DNA from: Nocardioides humilatus
GTDB lineage: Bacteria > Actinomycetota > Actinomycetes > Propionibacteriales > Nocardioidaceae
Reading direction: 5' to 3'
Length of the DNA: 64,000 bases
Assembly: GCF_008373755.1 (NCBI RefSeq)
Contig: NZ_VUJV01000001.1
Span: 1,070,881 to 1,134,880, forward strand
Under the pieces are notes generated by a model, which saw only the letters and a program-made list of their open reading frames with translations, searched no databases and was not told where the DNA came from. Numbering within the stretch: the first letter of the stretch is position 1; each line of letters starts with the position of its first letter. Position numbers and translations under genes: made by a program. Shown piece by piece: positions 26,616 through 35,947 of the stretch.

Positions 26616-27671
26616 GTGACCCAGCGCAACTCCCGGCGCGCAGCCCTGGCGCTCGCCGCTGCCGCCTGCCTCCCGTTCCTGGCTGCTTGCAGCACCGGTT
26701 CCGCCAAGGCCGACGACGCCGCCGAGCCCACCGCCACCACCACCGCCGAGGCCGACGCCTTCCCGGTCACGGTCGAGTCCGCGCTCGGTGACGCGGTCAT
26801 CGAGTCCGCACCCGAGCGGGTCGTGACGGTCGGCTACGCCGACTCCGACGTCGCCCTCTCCCTCGGCGTCGTGCCGATCGCGTCGGAAGCGATCACCTGG
26901 GGCGGCACCGAGGACTACTCGACCGTCTGGTTCGACGAGGCCCTCGCCGAGATCGACGGCGCCGAGGCCCCGCAGCGGCTCGACACCACCGACGGCATCC
27001 CGGTCGACGAGATCATCGCGCTCGAGCCCGACCTGGTGCTCGGCACCAACTCCGGTCTGACCCAGAAGGACTTCGACAAGCTGACCAAGGCCGGCATCCC
27101 CGTCGTCGCCTACCCGGGCGACATGTGGTTCACCAGCTGGCAGGAATCGCTCGAGCTCGCCGGCAAGGCGCTGGGCCGCACCGAGGTGGCCGCCGGCGTC
27201 ATCGCCGACACCGAGCAGGTCCTCGCCGACACCGCCGCGAAGTACCCGCAGCTCGCCGGTACGACGATCGCCTACACCTACCTCAGCCCGACCGACACCT
27301 CGCAGATCGGCATCTACAGCGCCGAGGAGAACCGGCCCGTGCTGCTCGCGCAGCTCGGCGCGGTCACGCCCGACATCGTCAACGAGGTCTCCGAGCCGGG
27401 CGTCTTCTACACGACCATCTCCGCAGAGCGGGCCAAGGACGTCGAGGCCGACGTGCTGCTGACCGACGCCGAGTCCGAGGACGACATCGAGACCATCGAG
27501 AACGACCCGCTGCTCTCGCAGATCCCGGCGATCGCGTCGGGCCACTGGTACGCCTCGACCGACCACGTCGCCTCGCTCCCGATGTCGGCGCCTTCGGCGC
27601 TCTCCCTCCCCTTCGCGATGGAGAACTACATCCCGCACGTGGCTGCCGCGGTCGACGGTGACGGTTCCTGA
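26616..27671 (+). CDS. Fe3+-siderophore ABC transporter, substrate-binding lipoprotein
   Basis: 351 residues from GTG 26616. Lipoprotein signal (LPFLAACSTG). Periplasmic-binding protein type III fold: PERVVTVGYADSDVALSLGVVPIAS, then GIPVDEIIALEPDLVLGTNSGL and AGIPVVAYPGD. Captures ferric siderophore outside the membrane and hands it to the permease pair. First gene of a five-gene operon directly behind the iron box, with overlap of 14 nt with the first permease. Confidence 0.93.
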   Translation: MTQRNSRRAALALAAAACLPFLAACSTGSAKADDAAEPTATTTAEADAFPVTVESALGDAVIESAPERVVTVGYADSDVALSLGVVPIASEAITWGGTEDYSTVWFDEALAEIDGAEAPQRLDTTDGIPVDEIIALEPDLVLGTNSGLTQKDFDKLTKAGIPVVAYPGDMWFTSWQESLELAGKALGRTEVAAGVIADTEQVLADTAAKYPQLAGTTIAYTYLSPTDTSQIGIYSAEENRPVLLAQLGAVTPDIVNEVSEPGVFYTTISAERAKDVEADVLLTDAESEDDIETIENDPLLSQIPAIASGHWYASTDHVASLPMSAPSALSLPFAMENYIPHVAAAVDGDGS

Positions 27672-28695
27672 CCTCCACCCGACCACGGCCGTGCCGGCCG
27701 CACCCTCCCCCATCGGGGTCCGGCCGGCACTGGCGGTGAGCGTCGCGGCACTGGCCGCGACGCTCGCCGTCGTCGTGATCGGCTCGCTCCTCATCGGGTC
27801 GACGGTCGCCTCGCCGTCGGCCCTGTTCGACCCCAGCCATGTCGACCACGCGGTCCTCGTGAAGCGCTGGGAGCGCACCCTCCTCGGCCTCGCGGTCGGC
27901 GCCGCTTTCGCCCTCGCGGGCGCCTGCATGCAGGGCCTCACCCGCAACCCGCTCGCCGATCCCGGTCTGTTGGGCGTCAACGCGGGCGCGGCCTTCGCGA
28001 TGGCGACGGCCATCGCCTACCTCGGCGCCCACAGCCTCGGCCAGTTCATCTGGTACGGCTTCGCCGGCGCCGCTGCCGCCGCCGTCGTCGTGCACCTGGT
28101 GGCCAGCGTCGGTCGCGACGGCGCCACCCCGGCCAAGCTGACGATCGCCGGAGCGGCACTGACGGCCGGGCTCTCGAGCTGGACGACCGGCGTACTCCTG
28201 CTGGACCGCGAGGCCGTCGAGCAGATCCGCCGCTGGCAGGTCGGCACGGTGGCCGGTCGCGACAGCGACGTGCTGATGACCGTCGCCCTGCCGTTGGCGC
28301 TCGGTGCCGTCCTCGCGCTGGCCATGGCCGGCGCCCTCAACACCTTGGCACTCGGCGACGACCTCGCCCGCGGCCTGGGACGACGGACTGCCGTCGACCG
28401 GGTCGTCGTCGGTCTCGCGATCGTGCTCCTCGCCGGCACCGGCACAGCGGTGGCCGGACCGATCGCCTTCATCGGCCTGGTCGTGCCCCACGTCGTACGC
28501 CGCCTGGTCGGTGGCGACTACAAGCGGATCCTCCCCTTCAGCGCCGGGTACGGCGGCGCGCTCGTCGTCGCCGCCGACACCGTCGGGCGCGTGGTGCTGC
28601 CCCCGGCCGAGGTGCAGGTCGGCGTGATGGCCACCGTGATCGGCGTGCCCGTCCTGATCTGGGTCGTCTCGCGCGGACGGAGAGCGGGCCTGTGA
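27658..28695 (+). CDS. FecCD-type siderophore permease, subunit 1
   Basis: 345 residues from GTG 27658. About nine membrane helices; conserved GACMQGLTRNPLADPGLLGVNAGAA (the coupling-loop signature of FecCD permeases) and GPIAFIGLVVPHVVRRLVG near the C-terminus. One half of the membrane channel. Overlaps the binding protein upstream and the second permease downstream (GTGA), so translation is coupled. Confidence 0.93.
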   Translation: MTVPDLHPTTAVPAAPSPIGVRPALAVSVAALAATLAVVVIGSLLIGSTVASPSALFDPSHVDHAVLVKRWERTLLGLAVGAAFALAGACMQGLTRNPLADPGLLGVNAGAAFAMATAIAYLGAHSLGQFIWYGFAGAAAAAVVVHLVASVGRDGATPAKLTIAGAALTAGLSSWTTGVLLLDREAVEQIRRWQVGTVAGRDSDVLMTVALPLALGAVLALAMAGALNTLALGDDLARGLGRRTAVDRVVVGLAIVLLAGTGTAVAGPIAFIGLVVPHVVRRLVGGDYKRILPFSAGYGGALVVAADTVGRVVLPPAEVQVGVMATVIGVPVLIWVVSRGRRAGL

Positions 28696-29738
28696 CCGCG
28701 ACCCTGCTGGAGCCCACAGCCGATCCCGTGGCCGCGGTCCGACGCGCGCGCCGCGGTCCGCGACGACGCTACCTCGCGGTGCTCGGCGGCCTGATCGTCC
28801 TGGCGACGGCGGCCTTCGCGGTCAACGTGCTGCTCGGCGACTACACCTACACGGTCCCCGACTTCTTCCGGATCCTCTTCGGTGAGCAGCTGCCGGTGGC
28901 GACCTACCTGCTGATGGAGTCCAAGCTCCCCCGCGCCGTGCTCGGCATCCTGGTCGGCCTGTGCTTCGGGATCGGCGGCGCGGTCTTCCAGACCACCCTG
29001 CGCAATCCGCTCGCGAGCCCCGACGTCGTCGGCGTCACCTGGGGCGCGAGCACGGCTGCCGTCGTCGCGGTGATCACCTTCGGTCTGCGCGGGACCGCCG
29101 TCTCCCTGGCCGCGATCGGCGGCGCGGTGGCCGTCGCCCTCCTGATCCGCAGCGTCGGCGGCAACGTGGGCTCGCACCGCATCGTCCTCGTGGGTGTCGC
29201 GATGACCGCGGCGCTCGCCTCGTTCATCGAGTACCTCCTCAGCCGGGCCTCGATCTGGGACGTCCAGGTCGCGCTCCAGTGGCTGGCCGGCAGCCTGCAC
29301 GCGTCGGACTGGCCGACCGTCCGCGCCGTCGCCCTATCCGCAGCGATCCTGCTCCCGCTGCTCGCCGTCCTCTCCCGGTCGCTGCGGGTGACGCAGCTCG
29401 GCGACGACCTCGCGACCGGCCTCGGAGCACGACGGTTCGCTCCGGACGGGATGTTGCTGATCGCCGTACTGCTGGTGGCCGTGGCCGTCGCGGCCAGCGG
29501 CCCGATCGCCTTCGTCGCCTTCATGGCCGGGCCGACCGCCCGCGCCCTCAACGGCGGCCGCCCCACCCTCCTCGGCGCCGGCCTCGTCGGCGTCGTCCTC
29601 GTCCTCTCCGCCGACTTCGTCGGCCACTACCTGATCGGTGACATCACCGTGCCGGTCGGCGTGCTGACCGGCGCCTGCGGTGCGCCGTTCATGTTGTGGC
29701 TGCTGGCCCGCGGCACGTCCTCAAGGAGCAGCTCATGA
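28692..29738 (+). CDS. FecCD-type siderophore permease, subunit 2
   Basis: 348 residues from GTG 28692. Same family as the preceding gene: GGAVFQTTLRNPLASPDVVGVTWGAST and GPIAFVAFMAGPTARAL. N-terminal cytoplasmic extension rich in Arg (RRARRGPRRR) before the first helix. Pairs with subunit 1. Its stop overlaps the ATPase start (ATGA). Confidence 0.93.
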   Translation: MTATLLEPTADPVAAVRRARRGPRRRYLAVLGGLIVLATAAFAVNVLLGDYTYTVPDFFRILFGEQLPVATYLLMESKLPRAVLGILVGLCFGIGGAVFQTTLRNPLASPDVVGVTWGASTAAVVAVITFGLRGTAVSLAAIGGAVAVALLIRSVGGNVGSHRIVLVGVAMTAALASFIEYLLSRASIWDVQVALQWLAGSLHASDWPTVRAVALSAAILLPLLAVLSRSLRVTQLGDDLATGLGARRFAPDGMLLIAVLLVAVAVAASGPIAFVAFMAGPTARALNGGRPTLLGAGLVGVVLVLSADFVGHYLIGDITVPVGVLTGACGAPFMLWLLARGTSSRSSS

Positions 29739-30595
29739 GCGTCAGCACCAGCGCGCGGCTCGTCGCCGCCGACGTCACGATCGGCTACGGCGAGCGGGTG
29801 GTCGTCGAGGCGCTCGACCTCGCCGTCCCCGACGGCGCGGTGACCGTCATCGTCGGCGCCAACGCCTGCGGCAAGTCCACGCTCCTGCGTGGGATGGCGC
29901 GGCTGCTCCGGCCGCAGTCGGGCGCGGTCCTCCTCGACGGGGTCGCCGTCCACACCCGGTCGACCCGCGACGTCGCCCGCACCCTGGGCCTGCTTCCGCA
30001 GCAGCCGATCACCCCCGAGGGCATCACCGTCGTCGACCTCGTCGGCCGCGGCCGGCACCCCCACCAGGGCCTGCTCGGCCGCTGGACGAGCGCGGACGAG
30101 CGCGCGGTCACCGACGCCCTCGTGGTGACCGGCACCCTCGACCTCGCCGACCGCGCGGTCGACGAGCTGTCGGGAGGGCAGCGGCAGCGGGTCTGGATCG
30201 CGATGGCGCTCGCCCAGGACACGGACCTGCTCCTGCTCGACGAGCCGACGACCTACCTCGACGTCGCCCACCAGGTCGAGATGCTCGACCTCCTGGCCGA
30301 CCTCAACCGCAACCGCGGCACCACGATCGTGATGGTGCTCCACGAGCTCAACCTCGCCGCCCGCTACGCCGATCACCTCGTCGCCATGAAGGCCGGACGG
30401 GTCGTCGCCGAGGGCGCGCCCCACACGGTCGTCACCGAGGAGATCGTGCGCGACGTCTTCGGCCTGGACAACCGCGTCATCACCGACCCCGTCTCCGGCA
30501 CGCCGCTCGTGCTGCCCGCGGGTCGCCACCACCGCCCGTCCCTGCTGGCCGGGAAGTCCCCCACCCCCGAGTACGAAGGAGCCGAGTACCTGTGA
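29735..30595 (+). CDS. Fe3+-siderophore ABC transporter ATPase
   Basis: 286 residues from ATG 29735. Walker A GANACGKST (Ala in place of the usual Pro/Gly before CGKST), Q-loop LLPQQPITP, signature LSGGQRQR, Walker B LLLLDEPTT and H-loop VLHELN are all present, so it should be active. Powers the FecCD pair. The C-terminal extension after the family core (about 30 residues) is slightly longer than usual. Stop overlaps the SIP start (GTGA). Confidence 0.95.
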   Translation: MSVSTSARLVAADVTIGYGERVVVEALDLAVPDGAVTVIVGANACGKSTLLRGMARLLRPQSGAVLLDGVAVHTRSTRDVARTLGLLPQQPITPEGITVVDLVGRGRHPHQGLLGRWTSADERAVTDALVVTGTLDLADRAVDELSGGQRQRVWIAMALAQDTDLLLLDEPTTYLDVAHQVEMLDLLADLNRNRGTTIVMVLHELNLAARYADHLVAMKAGRVVAEGAPHTVVTEEIVRDVFGLDNRVITDPVSGTPLVLPAGRHHRPSLLAGKSPTPEYEGAEYL

Positions 30596-31563
30596 CTGCC
30601 GACAAGTTCGAGTACGTCGCCAGCCTGCCCATGATCCTCGACGAGGTCGAGGTGGTCAGCGCGGAGCGGGTCTCGCCGTCGTACGTCCGCGTCGAGCTGG
30701 CCGGGCCCGCCCTCGCCGAGTGCGGCGTCGACGGCCCGCTGCACGACCAGCGGATGAAGCTGGTCCTCCCCAACAGGGCCGGTCGGTTGCCGTCCTTCGC
30801 CGACATGGACGAGTCGTGGTGGGACACCTGGATGCAGATCCCCGAGGACGAGCGCGGGTCGATCCGCACCTACACGATCCGCGACCTGGTCGGCTCGGGG
30901 CGGGAGCGGCGGCTCGTCGTCGACATCGTCGTCCACGAGTCCGGTGAGCACTCGGGCCCGGGCAACGACTGGGCGCTCCAGGCTCGGCCCGGTGATCGGG
31001 TGATCGTGCTCGCGCCCCGGCTCGGCCATGCGTTCGGCGGCATCGAGTGGTCGCCTGGCGACGCGAGCCGACTGCTGCTGGTGGGCGACGAGACCGCCAC
31101 GCCTGCGATCCGCGGCATCCTCCGCGACCTGCCTGCTTCGGCACAGGGGGCGGCCTTCATCGAGGTGCCGACCGCCGAGGACATCCAGCGCGACGTGGTC
31201 GCGCCCGACGGCGTCGAGATCACCTGGCTGCCGCGCGGCTCGGCCCCGCGGGGCGGCTCGCTCCACGCCGCGGTCATCGCCTGGCTGACCGGCAGCGCCG
31301 CACCGGCACCGCAGCTCGCCGACGACGAGATCGACCCCGACCTCTGGGAGACGCCGGTCTACTCGTCGTCCGGCGAGGAGGTCGCCCCCGGCACTCGGGT
31401 GCCCGCCGGCAATGCGCCCTACGGCGGCCTCTACGCCTGGATCGCCGGTGAGTCCAAGGTCGTCACCGGCCTGCGCCGCCGCCTCGTCACCGACCTCGGC
31501 GTCGACCGCGCCCAGGTCGCCTTCATGGGCTATTGGAGGGACGGCGTCGCCATGCGCTCCTAG
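30592..31563 (+). CDS. Siderophore-interacting protein (FAD-dependent ferric-siderophore reductase)
   Basis: 323 residues from GTG 30592. SIP family: FAD-binding RTYTIRDL with a preceding arginine-rich strand, GPGNDWALQARPGDRVIV, LLLVGDETATPAI and, near the end, APYGGLYAWIAGESKVV followed by GYWRDG. Reduces Fe3+ in the imported siderophore so that iron is released in the cytoplasm. Last gene of the operon; its stop overlaps the convergent hydrolase gene by 4 nt. Confidence 0.93.
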   Translation: MTADKFEYVASLPMILDEVEVVSAERVSPSYVRVELAGPALAECGVDGPLHDQRMKLVLPNRAGRLPSFADMDESWWDTWMQIPEDERGSIRTYTIRDLVGSGRERRLVVDIVVHESGEHSGPGNDWALQARPGDRVIVLAPRLGHAFGGIEWSPGDASRLLLVGDETATPAIRGILRDLPASAQGAAFIEVPTAEDIQRDVVAPDGVEITWLPRGSAPRGGSLHAAVIAWLTGSAAPAPQLADDEIDPDLWETPVYSSSGEEVAPGTRVPAGNAPYGGLYAWIAGESKVVTGLRRRLVTDLGVDRAQVAFMGYWRDGVAMRS

Positions 31564-33440
31564 CGGACCGGGAGCGTCACGACCGACCGGTGACCCGGAC
31601 CCGTGTAGATCTTGAGCGGCAGGGCCTGGCTCGGGAGGTCGGGGATCGGTGCGAGCAGGTGGGGTACGTCGTAGCCCTGGATCGTCAGCCGCAGCCGGTG
31701 TCCCTCGGCGATCACCGCGCCGGTCGGGAAGATCTCGACGTCGACGGGGGCGATCGTGCCGGCCTTGAGCTTGGCCTTGGACTCCTTGGTGAAGGGGTGC
31801 CACGGCTGGATCAGCTGGCCGTCGAGGTAGCGGGACCGATCCTTGATCAGCTTGCGCTGCGACACGACCTGCCAGCCGCCGGTGATCCGGTGAACCGTGC
31901 CGTCGGGCGCGACGTCCTCGACGACGACCGAGAGCATGCCGTCGCCACCCGTGGTGGACACGAAGAGATGGGCGTTGATCGGCCCCTGCATCCGGACCGC
32001 CCGGTCGACCGGCGCGGTCTGGAAGGTCAGGCCCGTGTAGTCGTTGATGTCGTTGTTGGTGAAGCACGGGTTGTCGGCCCAGACCATCGACAAGACGCCG
32101 GCGGTCCACTGGTTGGCCGACCGGGTGCACAGCCCCGACACGGGCAGCGGCACGAGCGTCGACGTACCGGCCTTCGGGTCCTTGAGCCGCAGCTCACCGG
32201 CACGGCCGCCCATCGCGGACGACCCCGACAGCGCGTAGGAACGGGCATGCAGGTCGTCGGCGATCCACCGGGGCTTCTTCACCCAGCGGTCGGCACCCTG
32301 CTCGTAGTAGGTGACCGGCGCGATCTCGTCGAGGTGACCGTCGATCCCCTTGATCCAGCTGTCGAACCAGCGCAGCTGCAGCTCGTCGATCGAGCCGTAA
32401 CCGGCGTCGCCCACGTCAGCACCCGACGATCCCTGGAGGTGGTCCCACGGGCCTTCGATGAGCTTCACCGGAGCACCGTTGCGCATGAGCTTCTCGAAGA
32501 TCATCGGTGTGCCGCGCTGGAAGAGGTCGTACTGACCTCCGATCAGGAACGTCGGGACCGTCACGTCGTCGAGGTAGTTGATCGCCGAGCGCTGGCGGTA
32601 GAACGGGCCGTCGTACATCGGGTTGCCGCCGAGCAGTGCCTGCAGCGCCAAGGTCATCGTGAACGAGCCGCCGCCGATGAGGTGGTCGAGCAGGTTGCCG
32701 ATCGCGGACTGCGGGTCGCTGCCCGTGTAGGCGGGCGGGATCAGGGCCGTGCCGTTGACGAGCCCGAGCCACAACGGGATGAAGCCGACGTCGAGCTGGC
32801 CGCCGGACGCGACGACGTCGCGGTAGACGTCGGCGCCCGGGACCTGCGGGAAGATCGCCTTGAGGCCCTTCGGGTGGTGGCCCGCGGCCATCAGCTGGCT
32901 GATGCCCATGTAGGACGGGCCGGCCATGCCCACCTTGCCGTTGCTCCACGGCTGGCGGTGCGCCCAGGCGACGACCTTGCCGGAGTCCTTGTTCTCGCGA
33001 GCGCTGAAGGCGGCCCAGCTGCCGGCCGAGCTGCCGGTGCCGCGCGCGTCGACGAAGAGGTAGTTGTAACCGCGCTTGACGAGGTAGGACGGCGGCGGGC
33101 CCGCCAGTCCGCCGCCACCGCCGGACATCGCGGTCTTGTTGTAGGCCGTGATCGTGACGATCACGGGGAGCCGCTTGTCGATCGCCTCGCCGTGAGCGTC
33201 GGCGGGCTGGATCAGGTCACCGCGCAGGACGACGCCGTCATCCATCGTGATCGGGATGTCGGTCGTCTTCACCGTGTCGGGATATTGCTCTGGACGCGGG
33301 GTCCACGCGCTCGACTCCCGCGCGACAGCACGGACGGGCGCGGCCTCGGCGCCGACCGTGGGCGTGGCGATCCCGCTCGCGACGACCGCCGACGCGGCGA
33401 CGACAGCGAGCAGGGCAGGGCGGAACAAGCGGTGGTTCAT
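31560..33440 (-). CDS. Secreted CocE/NonD family (X-Pro dipeptidyl-peptidase-like) hydrolase
   Basis: 626 residues with a signal peptide (ALLAVVAASAVVASGIA). Alpha/beta hydrolase of the S15/CocE group: Asp-rich oxyanion region VDARGTGSSAGSW, nucleophile elbow GPSYMG (Ser), acid in LIGGQYDLFQRG, catalytic His in EGPWDHLQG, then a C-terminal jelly-roll (PepX_C) domain with EIFPTGAVIAEGHRLRLTIQG. Family members cleave X-Pro peptides, acyl esters or amides. Single secreted enzyme; substrate not predictable. Confidence 0.88.
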   Translation of the reverse strand: MNHRLFRPALLAVVAASAVVASGIATPTVGAEAAPVRAVARESSAWTPRPEQYPDTVKTTDIPITMDDGVVLRGDLIQPADAHGEAIDKRLPVIVTITAYNKTAMSGGGGGLAGPPPSYLVKRGYNYLFVDARGTGSSAGSWAAFSARENKDSGKVVAWAHRQPWSNGKVGMAGPSYMGISQLMAAGHHPKGLKAIFPQVPGADVYRDVVASGGQLDVGFIPLWLGLVNGTALIPPAYTGSDPQSAIGNLLDHLIGGGSFTMTLALQALLGGNPMYDGPFYRQRSAINYLDDVTVPTFLIGGQYDLFQRGTPMIFEKLMRNGAPVKLIEGPWDHLQGSSGADVGDAGYGSIDELQLRWFDSWIKGIDGHLDEIAPVTYYEQGADRWVKKPRWIADDLHARSYALSGSSAMGGRAGELRLKDPKAGTSTLVPLPVSGLCTRSANQWTAGVLSMVWADNPCFTNNDINDYTGLTFQTAPVDRAVRMQGPINAHLFVSTTGGDGMLSVVVEDVAPDGTVHRITGGWQVVSQRKLIKDRSRYLDGQLIQPWHPFTKESKAKLKAGTIAPVDVEIFPTGAVIAEGHRLRLTIQGYDVPHLLAPIPDLPSQALPLKIYTGPGHRSVVTLPVR

Positions 33441-33499
33441 GGGGCTCCCTCGTGGTGACTCCCCTGCTCAACGACAAGTCATCTGCATCGTTATCGCGA

Positions 33500-34711
33500 T
33501 CAGGGGTGGGACGACCTTGCCACGATCGCAGCGCGGATCGTCGGGACGTCCGCGGAATCCGTCGGGTCGAGGCCGGTCAGCTCGGCAACCCTGCGCAGCC
33601 GGTTGTCGACCGTATTGGGGTGCACGGCAAGTGCTGCCGCCGTACGACGTCGGTTGAGGCCGGTCGCCACGAACACCTGCAACGTCTCGGCGAGGTCGGG
33701 CCGGTCGTCGAGCGCATCGAGGAGGGCGGCGAGCACCGCCCGCGCCGGACCCGGCTGACGGAGCTGGAAGTCGAGCGCGACGTCGGCAAGCTCGTAGCCG
33801 CCATCCGGGCGGCCGGTCAGCTGGGCGACCTCGGCGACCGCCGTCGCAACCTCGGCGGCGGCCGCGACGTCGTCCGGAGCCGCCCGCGCGATCCCGACGT
33901 GCACCGAGGCGCCGGCGATCCTCCCCACGCTCGCGAGCACCGAGCGGAGTCGCGCCAGGTCGGCAGACGGCACCAGGGCGAGACCGCCATCGGCCTGCGG
34001 GCGCCACAGCACCGGATCGCCGTAGTGCCGGTCGAGCTCCTCGCGCACCCGGCGCAGCTTGCGCCGCGCGGCCACCTGACCATCAACCGTCGGGTCGGAC
34101 TCGTCGGGGTGCGCGCCGACGACCAGCGCGCAGACCAGGTAGCTCTCCGGAAGCCGTACGTCGGCCGGGCCGGCCGCCGAGCGCGCGTCACCGCCGTTGA
34201 GCAGGACGTCGACGAGGACCTGACGCGCGCTGGCCTGCTCGGCCTGGAGCGTGCGCCCATGGCGCGCGTAGCCGGACGCGACCGCCGCGCACACCTCTTC
34301 GAGGAACGTCAGGAGCATCTCGACCACCCGGCGAAGGTCGGCGAAGTCGTCGGGACCCGCGATCGCGACCAACGCGTCGGTCGCCACTCGGGAGCCACGG
34401 AAGTAGGCCGCCAGCACCGCTTCCATCGGCACGCCCTCCTCGGCACGACGAACGGCCGAGTCAGCGAGCTCGACCAGTTCCTCAGCGGCGGGGCGTCCGG
34501 ACGTGACCGTCGCAGCGGCGAACATCCGCAGGGCTCGGTCGACGACGCGGCGGACGTCACCGTCGATCAGCTCGCGCGGCAGCCGGCCGTAGATCGCCAC
34601 CTCGCGGACCAAGGTCTCCAGCACCTCGTCGACGAGCTCGCGGTGTCGACCGCGGAGGAACTCCACCACGGGCTGACCAGCGATCACCACCGCCTCATTG
34701 TGATCCGTCAC
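33500..34711 (-). CDS. PucR family transcriptional regulator (second copy)
   Basis: 403 residues. C-terminal PucR HTH: VATGLNRRRTAAALAVHPNTVDNRLRRVAELTG. N-terminal region LRGRHRELVDEVLETLVREV matches other actinobacterial PucR members with a RsbRD-like helical part. It is divergent from the SGNH lipase gene 97 nt away and could control it, or act elsewhere. No palindrome stands out in the gap. Confidence 0.85.
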   Translation of the reverse strand: MTDHNEAVVIAGQPVVEFLRGRHRELVDEVLETLVREVAIYGRLPRELIDGDVRRVVDRALRMFAAATVTSGRPAAEELVELADSAVRRAEEGVPMEAVLAAYFRGSRVATDALVAIAGPDDFADLRRVVEMLLTFLEEVCAAVASGYARHGRTLQAEQASARQVLVDVLLNGGDARSAAGPADVRLPESYLVCALVVGAHPDESDPTVDGQVAARRKLRRVREELDRHYGDPVLWRPQADGGLALVPSADLARLRSVLASVGRIAGASVHVGIARAAPDDVAAAAEVATAVAEVAQLTGRPDGGYELADVALDFQLRQPGPARAVLAALLDALDDRPDLAETLQVFVATGLNRRRTAAALAVHPNTVDNRLRRVAELTGLDPTDSADVPTIRAAIVARSSHP

Positions 34712-34807
34712 AACCTCGTCCCTCCAAAGTCTGGCTGAACTCCCAGGATCAGCCCACCTGATTGTGCTTCATCCTCGTGATGACCGGAACCACCAGAGGA
34801 GCAATCG

Positions 34808-35647
34808 ATGAAGCCCAACCGGACCCGCTGGAGCATCGGCGCCGCGCTCGCGGCGGCGGCAGCCCTGCTCGTCGCCACGCCGACCACCGCCGCCCAGGCC
34901 GAGGACCCGCTGACGATGGTCGCCATCGGCGACTCCCAGGCGGCCGGCCCGCTGATCACCAGCCAGAACAGCTGGGACTGCCTCCGCTCGGACGCCAACT
35001 GGCCACACGTCGCGGCCCAGCAGCTCGGGGCGTCCCTCACTGACGTCACCTGCTCCGGCGCGACCACCTCGGACCTGACGGGCAAGCGGTTCGGCTACAT
35101 GGCACCGCAGCTCGACGCCGTGCACGCCGACACCGACATCGTCACCGTCACGATCGGCGCCAACGACCTCAACCTCGGCACGCTGGTGCCGAGCTGCATG
35201 AACCCGTTGCCCTCGCCCTTCGGCGTCTCCTGCAAGACGTGGAACGCCGACACCTACGACGCCCAGCTCGTCGGTGTCGGCACGCGGGTCGCGGCGGCGG
35301 TGCAGGCCATCCACCAGAAGGCACCGGCGGCGCGCGTCTTCCTCGTCGGCTACTACCAGTACTGGGGCAAGTCCGGCTGCTACCCGATCGACCCGATCTG
35401 GTCGGTCGACGCGGCCTGGCTGCAGAGCATCTTCGACCGACTCAACGCCAAGCTCGCGACCGTGGCGGCAGCCAACCAGGCAACCTACGTCGACCTGTCC
35501 ACCCCGAGCAAGGACCACGGGGTCTGCGCGTCGCAGAGCCAGAAGTGGGTCGAAGGGTTGTTCCCGACCAGTGACGCCGCGCCCTACCACCCCAACCGGG
35601 CCGGCATGGCCGCGGGTGGCGCGATCGTCGCAGCGGCGATCGACTGA
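34808..35647 (+). CDS. Secreted SGNH/GDSL lipase-esterase
   Basis: 279 residues. Signal peptide (IGAALAAAAALLVATPTTAAQA). SGNH motifs: VAIGDSQAAG (Ser), GAND (Asn), and YHPNRAGM (His with preceding Asp). Six cysteines in the mature part (DC, TC, SC, SC, GC, VC) suggest three disulfides, as in Streptomyces extracellular lipases of this family. Hydrolyses lipid esters outside the cell. Confidence 0.88.
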   Translation: MKPNRTRWSIGAALAAAAALLVATPTTAAQAEDPLTMVAIGDSQAAGPLITSQNSWDCLRSDANWPHVAAQQLGASLTDVTCSGATTSDLTGKRFGYMAPQLDAVHADTDIVTVTIGANDLNLGTLVPSCMNPLPSPFGVSCKTWNADTYDAQLVGVGTRVAAAVQAIHQKAPAARVFLVGYYQYWGKSGCYPIDPIWSVDAAWLQSIFDRLNAKLATVAAANQATYVDLSTPSKDHGVCASQSQKWVEGLFPTSDAAPYHPNRAGMAAGGAIVAAAID

Positions 35648-35668
35648 TCGTCGTACTCGAAAAACGCG

Positions 35669-35700
35669 CGAGGGCGGGAGGCCTGCGCCTCCCGCCCTCG
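35669..35700 (-). terminator. Strong hairpin with U-run on the minus strand
   Basis: Perfect 14-bp arms (CGAGGGCGGGAGGC and complement) with a CTGC loop. On the minus strand TTTT follows the stem, so it terminates the small basic-protein gene at 35711-35845; it can also stop the lipase gene from the other side. Confidence 0.88.
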
Positions 35701-35710
35701 GGGCATTTCG

Positions 35711-35845
35711 TCAGAGGGACTCGAGACCCGCGCGACGGGCGCGTCGGCCGGTCTTGACCCGGACGGCTGCCCGGCGCCGGTCGGCACGGGCGATGCGCTC
35801 GGCGATCTCTTGACGGACGCGGAGCTCGGACGTCGGTTCGATCAT
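35711..35845 (-). CDS. Small basic protein of 44 residues
   Basis: Starts at ATG 35845 with a strong ribosome site AGGAGG 7-8 nt upstream and ends just before the strong terminator hairpin, so it is very likely a real gene. Sequence is helical and rich in Arg: RQEIAERIARADRRRAAV followed by KTGRRARRAG. Predicted pI is high; nucleic-acid binding is possible but nothing identifies it. Small actinobacterial proteins of this type occur between unrelated genes. Confidence 0.75.
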   Translation of the reverse strand: MIEPTSELRVRQEIAERIARADRRRAAVRVKTGRRARRAGLESL

Positions 35846-35947
35846 CGTGGCTACCTCCTCTCGCGGGACTCGTTCTCGTTGACTGCTACTCAACCATCGG
35901 CCACCGACAGTGGCCTGCTTGGTTCTACGGGGCCTGATCTGGCTTGC

